In this document: one piece after another, positions 1-7,336 of the stretch | Numbering within the stretch: position 1 is the first letter of the stretch | Layout of the letters: every line of letters starts with the position of its first letter | DNA from: Ruminococcus sp. UBA7013 | GTDB taxonomy: Bacteria > Bacillota > Clostridia > Oscillospirales > Ruminococcaceae | Length of the DNA stretch: 22,689 bases | Assembly (NCBI GenBank): GCA_002449585.1 | Contig: DJXD01000107.1 | Span: 1-22,689, forward strand | Direction of reading: 5' to 3' | Notes under the pieces: generated by a model | The model's database searches: none | What the model was told of the DNA's origin: nothing | Seen by the model: only the letters and a program-made list of their open reading frames with translations | Made by a program: the position numbers and the translations under genes

Positions 1-1196
1 GGCAGTTCTGCTGATTTCAGATTGGTACAGTTATCAAAAGTTTCATCCCAGATTGCATGTACACCTGCCGGAACAATGACAGAAGTAATATTTTCATTCC
101 AGCTGAACGCTTTGGAGGAAATAATTGTAACATCTTTTGGGATAATGACATCCCCTGTGCAGGTTTTTCCGTCAATCAGTGTTCCGTTCACAATGACAAG
201 CGGATTTTCTGCCCGTCTGGCTTCCAGCCACGGAGTCCCTTCAAATGCTTCGCTGTAAACATCTACCTGATGGTCAGGAAAATTCACTTCTTCCAAATCC
301 ATACAATAGGCAAACGCTCCGGAACGAATATTCAATACACTGTCAGGAATGGTGACAGCTTTCAGTCCGGAATCACTGAACGCTCCAATCGAGATTTCTT
401 CAATTGTATTGGGAATAGTGATTCCTGTCAGTCCTGTGCAGTACACAAAAGCATTCTTGCCGATTTCTGTGACACTGTCCGGAATCTGTACAGAAGTGAC
501 TGTCATATTCATCTGAAATGCAAAACTGTTGATTCTTGTCACACCATCGGGAATGACAACAGCTCCTGTGCAGTTTCTGCCGTCCACCAGAATATTGTTA
601 AAAATAACGATAGGATTTTTCGCTGTCAGTTCTTCCCAGAACGGCGTGCCGTCGAAAATTTCATATCCGAAACTGCTGACAGATGCCGGAATCGCAATGG
701 ATTTCAATGCAGTATTTTTAAAGACACTGACTCCGATACTCTCCAATCCCTCATGCAGGATAACTTCTTCCAGATTTTCACAATTATTAAATGCAGAACC
801 GCCGATTTCAGTCACGGAAGCAGGAATTTCTATCTTGGTCAGATTACTACAGCTATGAAATGCACGGTATCCAATTGTTATGAGCGTATCCGGCAGGGTA
901 ACTGTTTTTACTGTACAGTTCATAAAGGCATCGTCATCAATGCGAATCACGTTTTTTCCGTTGATGACTGCCGGAATTTCTACTGTTTCTGCATTGGCAT
1001 CACAGCCTGAAATTTCGATATAATCAGCATATTCCCGATAGGTCAGTATGCCGTAAGTACCTTCAGTATAGGCAGATTCGGCTTCTTCTGCGGCACTGAC
1101 AGTCAGAACAGCAGTTTCCTGCACCAATTCCGGAATCGCCGGAACAGAAGTACACAGCAGACAAACTGCACCTAATAAAGCAACTAATTTTTTCAT
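1..1196 (-). CDS. BspA-like leucine-rich-repeat surface protein, 3' end beyond window
   Basis: About 398 residues are readable without a stop before the gene runs off the left edge. It starts MKKLVALLGAVCLLCTSVPA, a clear signal peptide with a VSAAEE-type cleavage region, so the protein is secreted. The rest is made of LRR_5/BspA-type repeats with the pattern IG..AF..C..L..V.IP..V..I. This family is common on gut Clostridia and is thought to mediate adhesion or protein binding; some members carry downstream anchor or enzyme domains that cannot be seen here. The ATG at 1196 is preceded by GAAAGGAA about 10 nt upstream. The gene follows a decayed YdcF-like gene by 35 bp. The family assignment is secure; the ligand is unknown. 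Confidence 0.88.
   Translation of the reverse strand, partial: MKKLVALLGAVCLLCTSVPAIPELVQETAVLTVSAAEEAESAYTEGTYGILTYREYADYIEISGCDANAETVEIPAVINGKNVIRIDDDAFMNCTVKTVTLPDTLITIGYRAFHSCSNLTKIEIPASVTEIGGSAFNNCENLEEVILHEGLESIGVSVFKNTALKSIAIPASVSSFGYEIFDGTPFWEELTAKNPIVIFNNILVDGRNCTGAVVIPDGVTRINSFAFQMNMTVTSVQIPDSVTEIGKNAFVYCTGLTGITIPNTIEEISIGAFSDSGLKAVTIPDSVLNIRSGAFAYCMDLEEVNFPDHQVDVYSEAFEGTPWLEARRAENPLVIVNGTLIDGKTCTGDVIIPKDVTIISSKAFSWNENITSVIVPAGVHAIWDETFDNCTNLKSAEL
110..665 (-). repeat. Internal duplicated LRR cassette (period about 411 bp)
   Basis: Within the BspA-like gene, the segment reading F-D-G-T-P-F-W-E near 654 and the segment reading F-E-G-T-P-W-L-E near 243 begin matching stretches of NP.VI.N..L.DG..CTG.V.IP..VT.I.S.AF. 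The Phe codons are 411 nt (137 residues) apart, which indicates a cassette duplication larger than a single LRR. Edges are approximate. Confidence 0.6.
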
Positions 1197-1208
1197 ATAT
1201 CTTATTCC

Positions 1209-1221
1209 TTTCGTAACGAAA
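1209..1221. promoter_or_regulatory. Short perfect palindrome at the LRR gene ribosome binding site
   Basis: TTTCGT-A-ACGAAA is a perfect 6-bp inverted repeat with a 1-bp centre, directly abutting the GGAA ribosome binding site of the BspA-like gene. It could be an operator or a weak hairpin affecting initiation. Its short length makes chance occurrence quite possible. Confidence 0.2.
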
Positions 1222-1231
1222 TAAATCATTT

Positions 1232-2353
1232 TTATATGGGTATCAGCATATTGATTATTATAAATACGATAATGAAAAATATTATCCAGAAAATATGCTG
1301 TTTCCATTTACTTGCAAGCAATCCGACAAATTCACGGATAAATGCATTAGGCCAGAAATACCATTTTGTTTGACAGCCGATACCCTCGGCAGCAAGATTT
1401 TCATTCTGTGCGATGATACCGCTTCTCAAAACATGATAATTGGAAGTGGAAAAAATAATCTTTGGATTTTCACAGTTATTTTTTATTTTCTGTAAGGAAA
1501 ACCGCATATTTTCCTTTGTATTAGAAGATTTATTTTCAACGATAATATTTCTTTCAGGAATTCCTTGCGAAACCAGATAATTTTTCATGGATTCCGCTTC
1601 AGAAATCACTTCGTCACTTCCCTTGCCGCCTGAGGGTACAAATATGATATTTTTGCCTGTTTTTTCTTTTTGTTCTTTCGCAAAAGCAATTATTACTGAT
1701 TGCCAGAGAAACAGCAAAAATGAGCATAAACGGCATACTCAGACCCATAAACCAAGTGCCGGAATTACTCAAAATTGAATAAATATGCATCATGAAATAG
1801 GTTTCCGGATTTCTGATATAATTGATAACACTGATAAGCATTACCAGTGAAGCACCCGACAAGAATACTGCTGTACCTCCAAAAAAAGTGTTGTATAAGA
1901 AAAAAGTTCTGTCCTGCACCGTACAAAAAATGAAGCAATCAGCAATATGGCAATACTCAGCACATACCAATGAACAAGCAAAGTCACATACTGACTTCCT
2001 GAAAAATTTCCGTTACTAATATTGTATATCACTCCAAATGGAAGAACATTCACATATTCAAAATCGCAAGAACCATTTCCAGTTACATTATCGATAAAGA
2101 CTTTTCCATGACCTTCTGCAATGACTATCATATGGTTTTCACTGTCTGGCACAGTCTGCACGGAAACAATATCCGTTTCTGGTACAAAATCAGATACATG
2201 GCAGTCTTTTGGCAGATAAATATCCAGTTTTCCGGCATTTAAAGCTATGCAAAGAAACAGCAGAATGACAAATACGACTGTAGCACTCACTCTTGCAATG
2301 CCTAATCGCCTGATAATTTTTTTATCCTGTCCCGTAATTTTCACAACAAACAA
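1232..2353 (-). pseudogene. Decayed YdcF/DUF218-family membrane protein (frameshift plus internal deletion)
   Basis: Three reading frames must be joined to follow one protein. The first (from about 2353) gives an N-terminal membrane helix, an extracytoplasmic segment and a second helix. It leaves frame in a 7-base homopolymer at 1881-1887, after which LFFGGTAVFLSGASLVMLIS continues in the next frame. Near 1690-1696 the frame changes again, into IAFAKEQKEKTGKN followed by the DUF218 core: PSGGKGSDEVISEAESM, NKSSNTKEN and the SNYHVLRSG motif. The initial DUF218 strand (IIVLG-type motif) and the residues after it are absent at this junction, so sequence has been deleted as well as shifted. YdcF proteins are membrane-associated and act in cell-envelope metabolism, poorly defined. 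The true start is unclear; the TTG at 2353 has no good ribosome binding site. The homopolymer shift alone could be a sequencing error, but the deletion argues for a real pseudogene. Confidence 0.72.
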
Positions 2354-2405
2354 CTGCCAATCTATTATAAATATTCATAAAATATCAGAAGAATCAGGCA
2401 TTACA

Positions 2406-2816
2406 CTAAATTTTCTTTATGATAGTGAGAACATTGCTGCCATGCACATACTCATAACGCATATCATCCATATTCTTCTTTACAAGGAAGATGCCCAGCC
2501 CGCCGATTTTCCTTTGTGCAAAAGGAAGTGTCACATCTGGGTCAGCTTTGGCGAGAGGATTGTAGGGGATTCCATGGTCAATAAATGTGATGGAAATCTG
2601 CTGTTGTTCTGGTGGTATCTCCACACGAATCGTTGCATTTCCTGTTTCAGGATAATAGGCATAACTGGCAATGTTAATGAAAATTTCCTCAACTGCAAGC
2701 TCAATCTGCATCTGAGTTTTGGGTGAACAGCCGATATCTTCCAGCTGCTCCTCCACAAACTGAAGCGCAGCATCGAGATTATCTTTGACAGCTGCAATAT
2801 CAAGTTCTTTCACCAT
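2406..2816 (-). CDS. RsbW/SpoIIAB-type anti-sigma-like serine kinase (HATPase)
   Basis: A 136-residue stand-alone GHKL ATPase of normal length for the RsbW/SpoIIAB family, cytosolic. The N-box ELAVEEIFINI lies at about residues 39-49, with Glu43/44 and the Mg-binding Asn48. The G1 box is D80-H-G and the G2 glycine loop GGLG is at about 105-108. Such proteins phosphorylate a Ser on a STAS partner and otherwise sequester a target, classically a sigma factor. The ATG at 2816 was chosen because AGAGGAAA precedes it; an ATG at 2837 also exists but overlaps the STAS gene and lacks a site. It sits 17 bp after a STAS gene, its probable cognate partner. No sigma factor gene adjoins it, so its target is not known. 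Confidence 0.88.
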   Translation of the reverse strand: MVKELDIAAVKDNLDAALQFVEEQLEDIGCSPKTQMQIELAVEEIFINIASYAYYPETGNATIRVEIPPEQQQISITFIDHGIPYNPLAKADPDVTLPFAQRKIGGLGIFLVKKNMDDMRYEYVHGSNVLTIIKKI

Positions 2817-2833
2817 GCACTTTCCTCTCTGCT

Positions 2834-3130
2834 TCACACAATCGTCAGAATTTCTGTGAAACCGGTTACTTCAAAGATTTCCTTTAAATCATCATTTGCA
2901 TGAAGAATTGTCATAGTTCCCTGCTGATTCATCTGGTTCTGTGCCATCATCAATACACGCAGTCCAGCAGAAGAAATATAAGATACCTTTGCAAAATCAA
3001 ATACCAGTTCTTTGATGCCGTCCAATACATCCTGCAAAGTTTTTTCAAGTTCCGGTGCGGTTTTGGTGTCGATTCTTCCCTCAACAGCAAGTGTCAGCTT
3101 TTCCTCATTTTTCAACTGTTCAATTGTCAT
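2834..3130 (-). CDS. STAS-domain anti-sigma-factor antagonist (RsbV/SpoIIAA type)
   Basis: A 98-residue single STAS domain. It has EGRIDTKTAPELE and the phosphorylation loop YISSAGLRVL at about residues 51-60. By alignment with RsbV, the second Ser (Ser54) is the likely phosphoacceptor. The family acts by binding an RsbW-type kinase when unphosphorylated, releasing that kinase's target. The ATG at 3130 has AAGGAA 9 nt upstream; an in-frame upstream start at 3148 overlaps the HD-GYP gene and is less likely. It is 17 bp upstream of the RsbW-like gene, the classical antagonist-kinase pair order. Confidence 0.92.
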   Translation of the reverse strand: MTIEQLKNEEKLTLAVEGRIDTKTAPELEKTLQDVLDGIKELVFDFAKVSYISSAGLRVLMMAQNQMNQQGTMTILHANDDLKEIFEVTGFTEILTIV

Positions 3131-3144
3131 AATAACCATTCCTT

Positions 3145-4455
3145 TCAAATATTTTGTGAATCATAGTTCCATGCCTGACTCTCAAAGAAACTGTTCAGAA
3201 TCTGCAAATCTACTTTTCCTTTTTCTGCCATATCTCTGAGAATTGCAAACGCTTTTTCCGGAGGCACAGGCGGTTTATAAGGTCTGTCCTCGGCTGTCAG
3301 CGCATCATAAATATCAATGATTGTCAGCAGTCTTGTTTCCCATGAAATTTCATTGTCCTGCAAGTGTTCCGGATAGCCTGAACCGTCCAGCAGTTCATGA
3401 TGTCCTGCTGCCCACAGCGGAACAGGCTTATACTCTCCTCGGAACTCCATCTTAGAAAGTAATTTTTTTGTCAAGCTTACATGTGATTCCATGATTTTTC
3501 GTTCTTCATCAGTCAGTGTTCCCCTGATAATCGTGATTGATTCCAGTTCACTGTCAGACAGCAGCGGATGCAGACAGCCCTCTGCATCGGAGCATTGAAT
3601 CTTTGCTGCCTCTTTTAATTTCTGTCTTGTGTTTTCATCCAGAAAGCCTGCCGTATTTGCTGAAAGAATCAGATTTTCTGCTTCTTTGAGCTGTTTTATC
3701 TGCGTTTCAATCTCTGCTTTCTGCTCCGGATGTGACAGCATTTCAATTTTCAGCATCAGATACGCTGTTTCAATCCGATGAGAAATATCTTTGACAGCAT
3801 TTCCAAGCCTTGTGGGTTTGTCCATAACTTCCGGCGGTATCAGCAGCTTTCCGATGTCATGCAGCCAGACACTCATCAGAAACGGAGCGGTGTTTTTAGC
3901 CGTGTATTTTTGAAGTTCGCCCTGCTTGTCCAGCCATGTCAGATAGTTTTTAGCATATCTTACCATATTTTTGGTATGATTGGCATTGTATGCGGATTTT
4001 TCTTCCACCGCTGTCACCATCACTTCTACGAACGAATTCATTAGGTCAACAACCTGATTGGCAAGCCGTTTATTGGCAATGAACAGCAAGGTAGATTCTG
4101 TAATATCGCTCATGCGTGTAATCACACCGATTTTCTCTGTACCGTTCATTAAAAAATCAGTTGTAATATGCAGATAGACTGTCTTCTCTTCATGAAAAAA
4201 CGGAAGTGTTCTGACGACTTTCTTCTTTGTATAGACAGCATCCAAAATTTGCTGAAACAATTCGTCATTTGCATTTGTTGCACTCATAAGCCATGCAATG
4301 CTCTTGTCACGGAGAGAGAAATCAGGAAATCCGAGAATCTGTGCAGCAGTATGATTATGCAGGATAATTTTTCCGTCAAATCCAAATACAATGATTCCTT
4401 CAGACATGTCATTCAGAATACTGTCGATTAGAAATTGTTCATTCTTCATATGCAT
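3145..4455 (-). CDS. PAS domain / HD-GYP phosphohydrolase with a long insertion
   Basis: 436 residues. Residues about 10-120 form a PAS-type sensor domain (NDMSEGIIVFGFDGKIILHN). Residues about 140-425 are an HD-GYP domain with His160, WLHDIGK (H199-D200), DKPTRL, His325, HHELLDGSGYP (H352-H362) and DIYDALTA..RPYK. HD-GYP proteins typically hydrolyse cyclic-di-GMP; all visible metal-binding residues are present, so activity is plausible. About 95 residues, charged and partly coiled-coil-like (215-310), are inserted between DKPTRL and GTLTDEERKIMESH, where canonical members run almost directly on. No membrane segment is seen, so it is cytosolic. It is translationally coupled to the gene upstream, whose stop overlaps this start region; the ATG at 4449 (MKNEQ) with GGAA 9 nt upstream is an equally good start. 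The co-operonic STAS/kinase pair follows at once. Confidence 0.88.
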   Translation of the reverse strand: MHMKNEQFLIDSILNDMSEGIIVFGFDGKIILHNHTAAQILGFPDFSLRDKSIAWLMSATNANDELFQQILDAVYTKKKVVRTLPFFHEEKTVYLHITTDFLMNGTEKIGVITRMSDITESTLLFIANKRLANQVVDLMNSFVEVMVTAVEEKSAYNANHTKNMVRYAKNYLTWLDKQGELQKYTAKNTAPFLMSVWLHDIGKLLIPPEVMDKPTRLGNAVKDISHRIETAYLMLKIEMLSHPEQKAEIETQIKQLKEAENLILSANTAGFLDENTRQKLKEAAKIQCSDAEGCLHPLLSDSELESITIIRGTLTDEERKIMESHVSLTKKLLSKMEFRGEYKPVPLWAAGHHELLDGSGYPEHLQDNEISWETRLLTIIDIYDALTAEDRPYKPPVPPEKAFAILRDMAEKGKVDLQILNSFFESQAWNYDSQNI

Positions 4456-5055
4456 TCATTCCATAATAAGTTTTTCAACAGTGATTTCTGTTATGTCTGT
4501 TTTCAGCCAGACTTTCACATCATTTGCGAGTCTGGCAATGATGGATTTTTCCAGTTCATCATGTTCCTGCTTTTTAGTCTCTGTTTCGTGCGATAAGCTC
4601 TGACGGTACAGCTGGAGTGACCAGTAACCGGCATCCTGAACGGCAAGTGTATCACAGATATTTTTCATATACTCTTCATCTTCATCCGAAGCAGACTGCA
4701 AACTCTGACGGATTAACTCACGAATCTTTCCGACAATGCCTTTTGCCATTTCATTTTTTCCGCTGGTAGCAACTGACAGAATATCCGCTTCCTGCTCTTT
4801 ATTGAGTGGTTTTTCGATTGTCAGGCAGATACGGCAAAGCAAGCCTTTTCTGGTCTGCTCGCTTTCAAGCCATAGTCTGCCGCTGAATTCTTCCATAATT
4901 CCGTGAATCATGCAGAATGTTTCCTCTGTCAGCAGTCTGAGGTGCATTGCATTTTTCCCTGTAATATGATAATATTCTGTAAATCTTTCTGTTTCCTGCA
5001 ATGCCTTGTCTCTTCCGTTCAGGTCGCTGTAAATTGTAATCACATCTGTTTTCAT
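4456..5055 (-). CDS. Degenerate GHKL-ATPase-like regulatory protein
   Basis: 199 residues, cytosolic, weakly resembling the RsbW-type fold. The segment NAMHLRLLTEETFCMIHGIM aligns with an N-box, but the Mg-chelating Asn position is Met, and no DxG G1 box or glycine loop is visible. The C-terminal half is helical and charged (KNEMAKGIVGKIRELIRQ; SLSHETETKKQEHDELEKSI). It may be an inactive pseudo-kinase or scaffold for STAS partners; that is inference. ATG 5055 was chosen because GGAG lies 7 nt upstream; the ATG at 5061 directly abuts that site. It lies between the MATE-kinase fusion and the HD-GYP gene in one operon. Confidence 0.6.
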   Translation of the reverse strand: MKTDVITIYSDLNGRDKALQETERFTEYYHITGKNAMHLRLLTEETFCMIHGIMEEFSGRLWLESEQTRKGLLCRICLTIEKPLNKEQEADILSVATSGKNEMAKGIVGKIRELIRQSLQSASDEDEEYMKNICDTLAVQDAGYWSLQLYRQSLSHETETKKQEHDELEKSIIARLANDVKVWLKTDITEITVEKLIME

Positions 5056-5077
5056 GCACATTCTCCTTATTCGATTG

Positions 5078-6865
5078 TCATAATTTACATACAGAAAGTT
5101 TAATAATCGTTGTATTCATACCATATATCCGATAATAACTGATATCATCAGCAGTACCGCACAAAATCTTCATGCCGATATTGACAAAGGGTTCTTCTGC
5201 TGCCAGAAGTTTTGCAAAATTGCTGATATTAAATGCGATACCATTATCTCTGACACGAATTATCATATTATTTGCATAAATTGTAACTCTGATTTCTGCT
5301 GTTCCTCTTTTGGACCGCAAACCATGCTTGATAATATTTGTTGTGATTTCCTCCATACACAGGCTTGACAGATATGCTTCTTTTTCCTTTAGTTTATGCC
5401 CCTTGCAAAATAATCTGACTTGTTCACTTGCAATCTGACAGTCTTTAAATGTTCCAAACGGATAGGCTATAATATCTCCGACACTGGGATGAAACGAATC
5501 ATCCAGTTCCATATAACATTCGGCTGACGGAAAAAGAGTCTTTGTTCTTTTTACATGAATAAGCCAGATTATCAGCAACATGACAAGTTTGGAGACTGGA
5601 AATGCTGCAAATATACCATATATTCCAAATGGTACAGACAAAATCATTGCTGCTGCCAGCAGGATAATCAGATTTGCACCGGTTTCAATGATTTGTGCAT
5701 CTCTGATTTTTTCAATTGCTTGTAAATAACTGATCCTTGCATAAATCAATGCCGAAAAGACTGAGCCAACTGCAATACATCCAATCACATACAGAAGCAA
5801 GGAGATTCCTTCATCACTGGAGTCCATGTAAAAACTTGAAACGGGGCGGGAAAGCACAAGTAAAAGTGCTGAAAGTATGCCAACAATTGAGAAAATATAC
5901 CTATGTGCATGTATACCTATCCTTTTCAAATCTTCACCATTCAATTCCCCATAGCTGATACCTGCTAAAATGCCTACAGCACCAGATATTCCCATTGCAG
6001 GTATATCTACAAGGTCAGATATCATTCCCTGAATCGTCAGTACAGACATAGCTACACTTCCGCCAACAGCAATTACTAAAGTATTCAGTATCCCAGAACG
6101 TAAGGCATTTGCAAGCGCATGAACAGCTTTTGGAGCACCCAGCATAAGAATTTCCTTGATATCATGCAATCGAAACGGCACAAACCGAAATCGGATAACA
6201 TGGTCTTTTTTCAAAAAATGTGCGAACAAAACTAATAATGATACGGCAGCCGACAATGAGGATGCCAGTCCGATTCCGAACAATCCCTTGTTCATTTTGA
6301 CAGAAAAAAGGTCGAGAGTGATATTCGACAGACATCCCAGCACAGCAGAAATTGTAACAATCTTGCTTCCATTATCCAGAATTACAATAGGAGTGATAAG
6401 CGACAGCAGCACAAATGGAAGGATTTCAAATGCGAGACCATATAGATAGTTTTCAGTATATGTAAGTAAATCGGCTGCATTTCCTCTTGCTCCAAACAGA
6501 ACAGCCATCTGTGGAATTGTCAGGAATGTAACACATGAAAGTATTGCCATGCTGACAGTTGTTATTATCATAGTTTCACTGAAGATATAATTGACATTTT
6601 CAATTTTTCCTCGTCCCATTTCTTTGGAACAGACCGTTTGAAGCCCTGCTGCAAGTCCTGTTGCAGGCACTCCTACCAAAAAGAAAAAGGGATTTGCAAG
6701 ACCTACTGCTGCTACTTCATCTTGTTCGAAAAAACGGCAGACTATGATACCATCAATCAGCAGGGCAATCATCTGTGTGAATTCTGAAACCAAAGAAGTC
6801 AGAAACGCTGCCTTAAACATCTTTTTCATGAGATTACTCATATAAGTTCTGTCGGTCATATTCAT
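5078..6865 (-). CDS. MATE-family transporter fused to C-terminal RsbW-like ATPase domain
   Basis: 595 residues. Residues about 15-440 form a 12-helix MATE (MOP superfamily) transporter with the typical two pseudo-repeats. MATE proteins export drugs or small organic molecules in exchange for Na+ or H+. After a short linker, residues about 478-593 form a HATPase_c domain with N-box CMEEITTNIIKHG (E505, E506, N510), G1 box RVRDNGIAFN (D540, G542) and G2 NIGMKIL (562-568). The catalytic ATP and Mg residues look intact. Ordinary MATE proteins are about 450 residues and end where the ATPase domain begins here. Start: ATG 6865 overlaps the stop of the upstream STAS gene (ATGA), and ATG 6859 with AAGG 6 nt upstream is the alternative. 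The adjacent STAS protein is its likely phosphorylation partner. Substrate unknown. Confidence 0.92.
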   Translation of the reverse strand: MNMTDRTYMSNLMKKMFKAAFLTSLVSEFTQMIALLIDGIIVCRFFEQDEVAAVGLANPFFFLVGVPATGLAAGLQTVCSKEMGRGKIENVNYIFSETMIITTVSMAILSCVTFLTIPQMAVLFGARGNAADLLTYTENYLYGLAFEILPFVLLSLITPIVILDNGSKIVTISAVLGCLSNITLDLFSVKMNKGLFGIGLASSLSAAVSLLVLFAHFLKKDHVIRFRFVPFRLHDIKEILMLGAPKAVHALANALRSGILNTLVIAVGGSVAMSVLTIQGMISDLVDIPAMGISGAVGILAGISYGELNGEDLKRIGIHAHRYIFSIVGILSALLLVLSRPVSSFYMDSSDEGISLLLYVIGCIAVGSVFSALIYARISYLQAIEKIRDAQIIETGANLIILLAAAMILSVPFGIYGIFAAFPVSKLVMLLIIWLIHVKRTKTLFPSAECYMELDDSFHPSVGDIIAYPFGTFKDCQIASEQVRLFCKGHKLKEKEAYLSSLCMEEITTNIIKHGLRSKRGTAEIRVTIYANNMIIRVRDNGIAFNISNFAKLLAAEEPFVNIGMKILCGTADDISYYRIYGMNTTIIKLSVCKL

Positions 6866-7164
6866 CCTTCAATTTTCAGAACATCACCAAACCCTGTGAG
6901 GCTGAAAATGTCCTTAATTTCAGCAGATGCACTTCTTACAACGATGCTGTTCTGCGTATTCATGAGATTCTGCAAAGACAGCAATACACGCAGTCCGGCA
7001 CTGGAAATATAGAACAGTTCTGCAAAATCAAGTATCAAGACAGTTACATCGTTTATTTCATCTTTTACTTTCTTTTCCAGTTCCGGTGAAGTGATTGTGT
7101 CCAGTCTGCCTTTTAGTTTGACTATGAGGGTTGTGCCGTTCAGATTAGTTTGGATAGTGAGCAT
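6862..7164 (-). CDS. STAS-domain anti-sigma-factor antagonist
   Basis: 100 residues, a single STAS domain with KGRLDTITSPELE and FYISSAGLRVLLSLQN. Ser55, the second Ser of ISSAG, is the predicted phosphoacceptor. A perfect AAGGAGG ribosome binding site lies 8 nt before ATG 7164. It overlaps the following MATE-ATPase fusion by 4 nt, so the two are translationally coupled. That suggests the kinase domain of that transporter, rather than a sigma-factor-binding kinase, is its partner (inference). It opens a new transcription unit after the hairpin at 7238-7274. Confidence 0.92.
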   Translation of the reverse strand: MLTIQTNLNGTTLIVKLKGRLDTITSPELEKKVKDEINDVTVLILDFAELFYISSAGLRVLLSLQNLMNTQNSIVVRSASAEIKDIFSLTGFGDVLKIEG

Positions 7165-7227
7165 TTAAAAAGCCTCCTTATAGTTTTTTTTTAAATTTTT
7201 GAGTCCTCCACTTTTTTAGCAACGAAC

Positions 7228-7256
7228 ATTATAAAGCGGCAGTGGGAGCGGAAAAA
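7228..7256 (-). promoter_or_regulatory. Candidate promoter for the 7164-2406 operon
   Basis: On the minus strand a perfect TATAAT (7233-7228) lies about 60 nt upstream of the STAS start. The -35 position 17 bp upstream reads TTTTTC, a poor match, so the promoter may be weak or need an activator. The spacer is the 3' arm of the 7238-7274 hairpin. Confidence 0.4.
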
Positions 7257-7274
7257 TTGCTGTCTCCCACTGCC
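7238..7274 (-). terminator. GC-rich 11-bp hairpin after the MATE-ATPase gene
   Basis: GGCAGTGGGAG and CTCCCACTGCC form a perfect 11-bp stem with a 15-nt loop, 63 bp after the stop at 7337. In the transcribed (minus) direction it is followed only by GCTTTATAATG, a poor U-tract, so it is a probable but imperfect intrinsic terminator. Its 3' arm also lies in the spacer of the next promoter, so it could be an operator. Confidence 0.55.
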
Positions 7275-7298
7275 ATTCAGCATATAAATCTTTCGTGT

Positions 7299-7314
7299 CG
7301 GTTAATCGGTTAAT
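7299..7314. repeat. Tandem 8-bp repeat CGGTTAAT x2
   Basis: Two adjacent perfect copies of CGGTTAAT lie between the MATE-ATPase stop and the hairpin. No function is evident. The rest of the 172-bp intergenic region (7165-7336) holds the hairpin and candidate promoter. Confidence 0.3.
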
Positions 7315-7336
7315 TTGAAATCATTTGTCTGAAATA

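Noticed and set aside
57..1010. Long plus-strand open frame of 317 codons
   Set aside because: It is the antisense of the BspA-like LRR gene; its product is Cys/Asn-rich without domain features, and the minus strand has a signal peptide, a ribosome binding site and clear repeats.
1232..1717. Intact short gene for a YdcF-like C-terminal protein starting at a TTG
   Set aside because: There is no ribosome binding site, the N-terminal residues make no sense, and the upstream frame continues the same family, so it is better read as the 3' part of a pseudogene.
1841..1970. Programmed ribosomal frameshift at the 7-base homopolymer
   Set aside because: The slippery run alone would be suggestive, but the second break with missing core sequence shows decay; no stimulatory structure was noticed.
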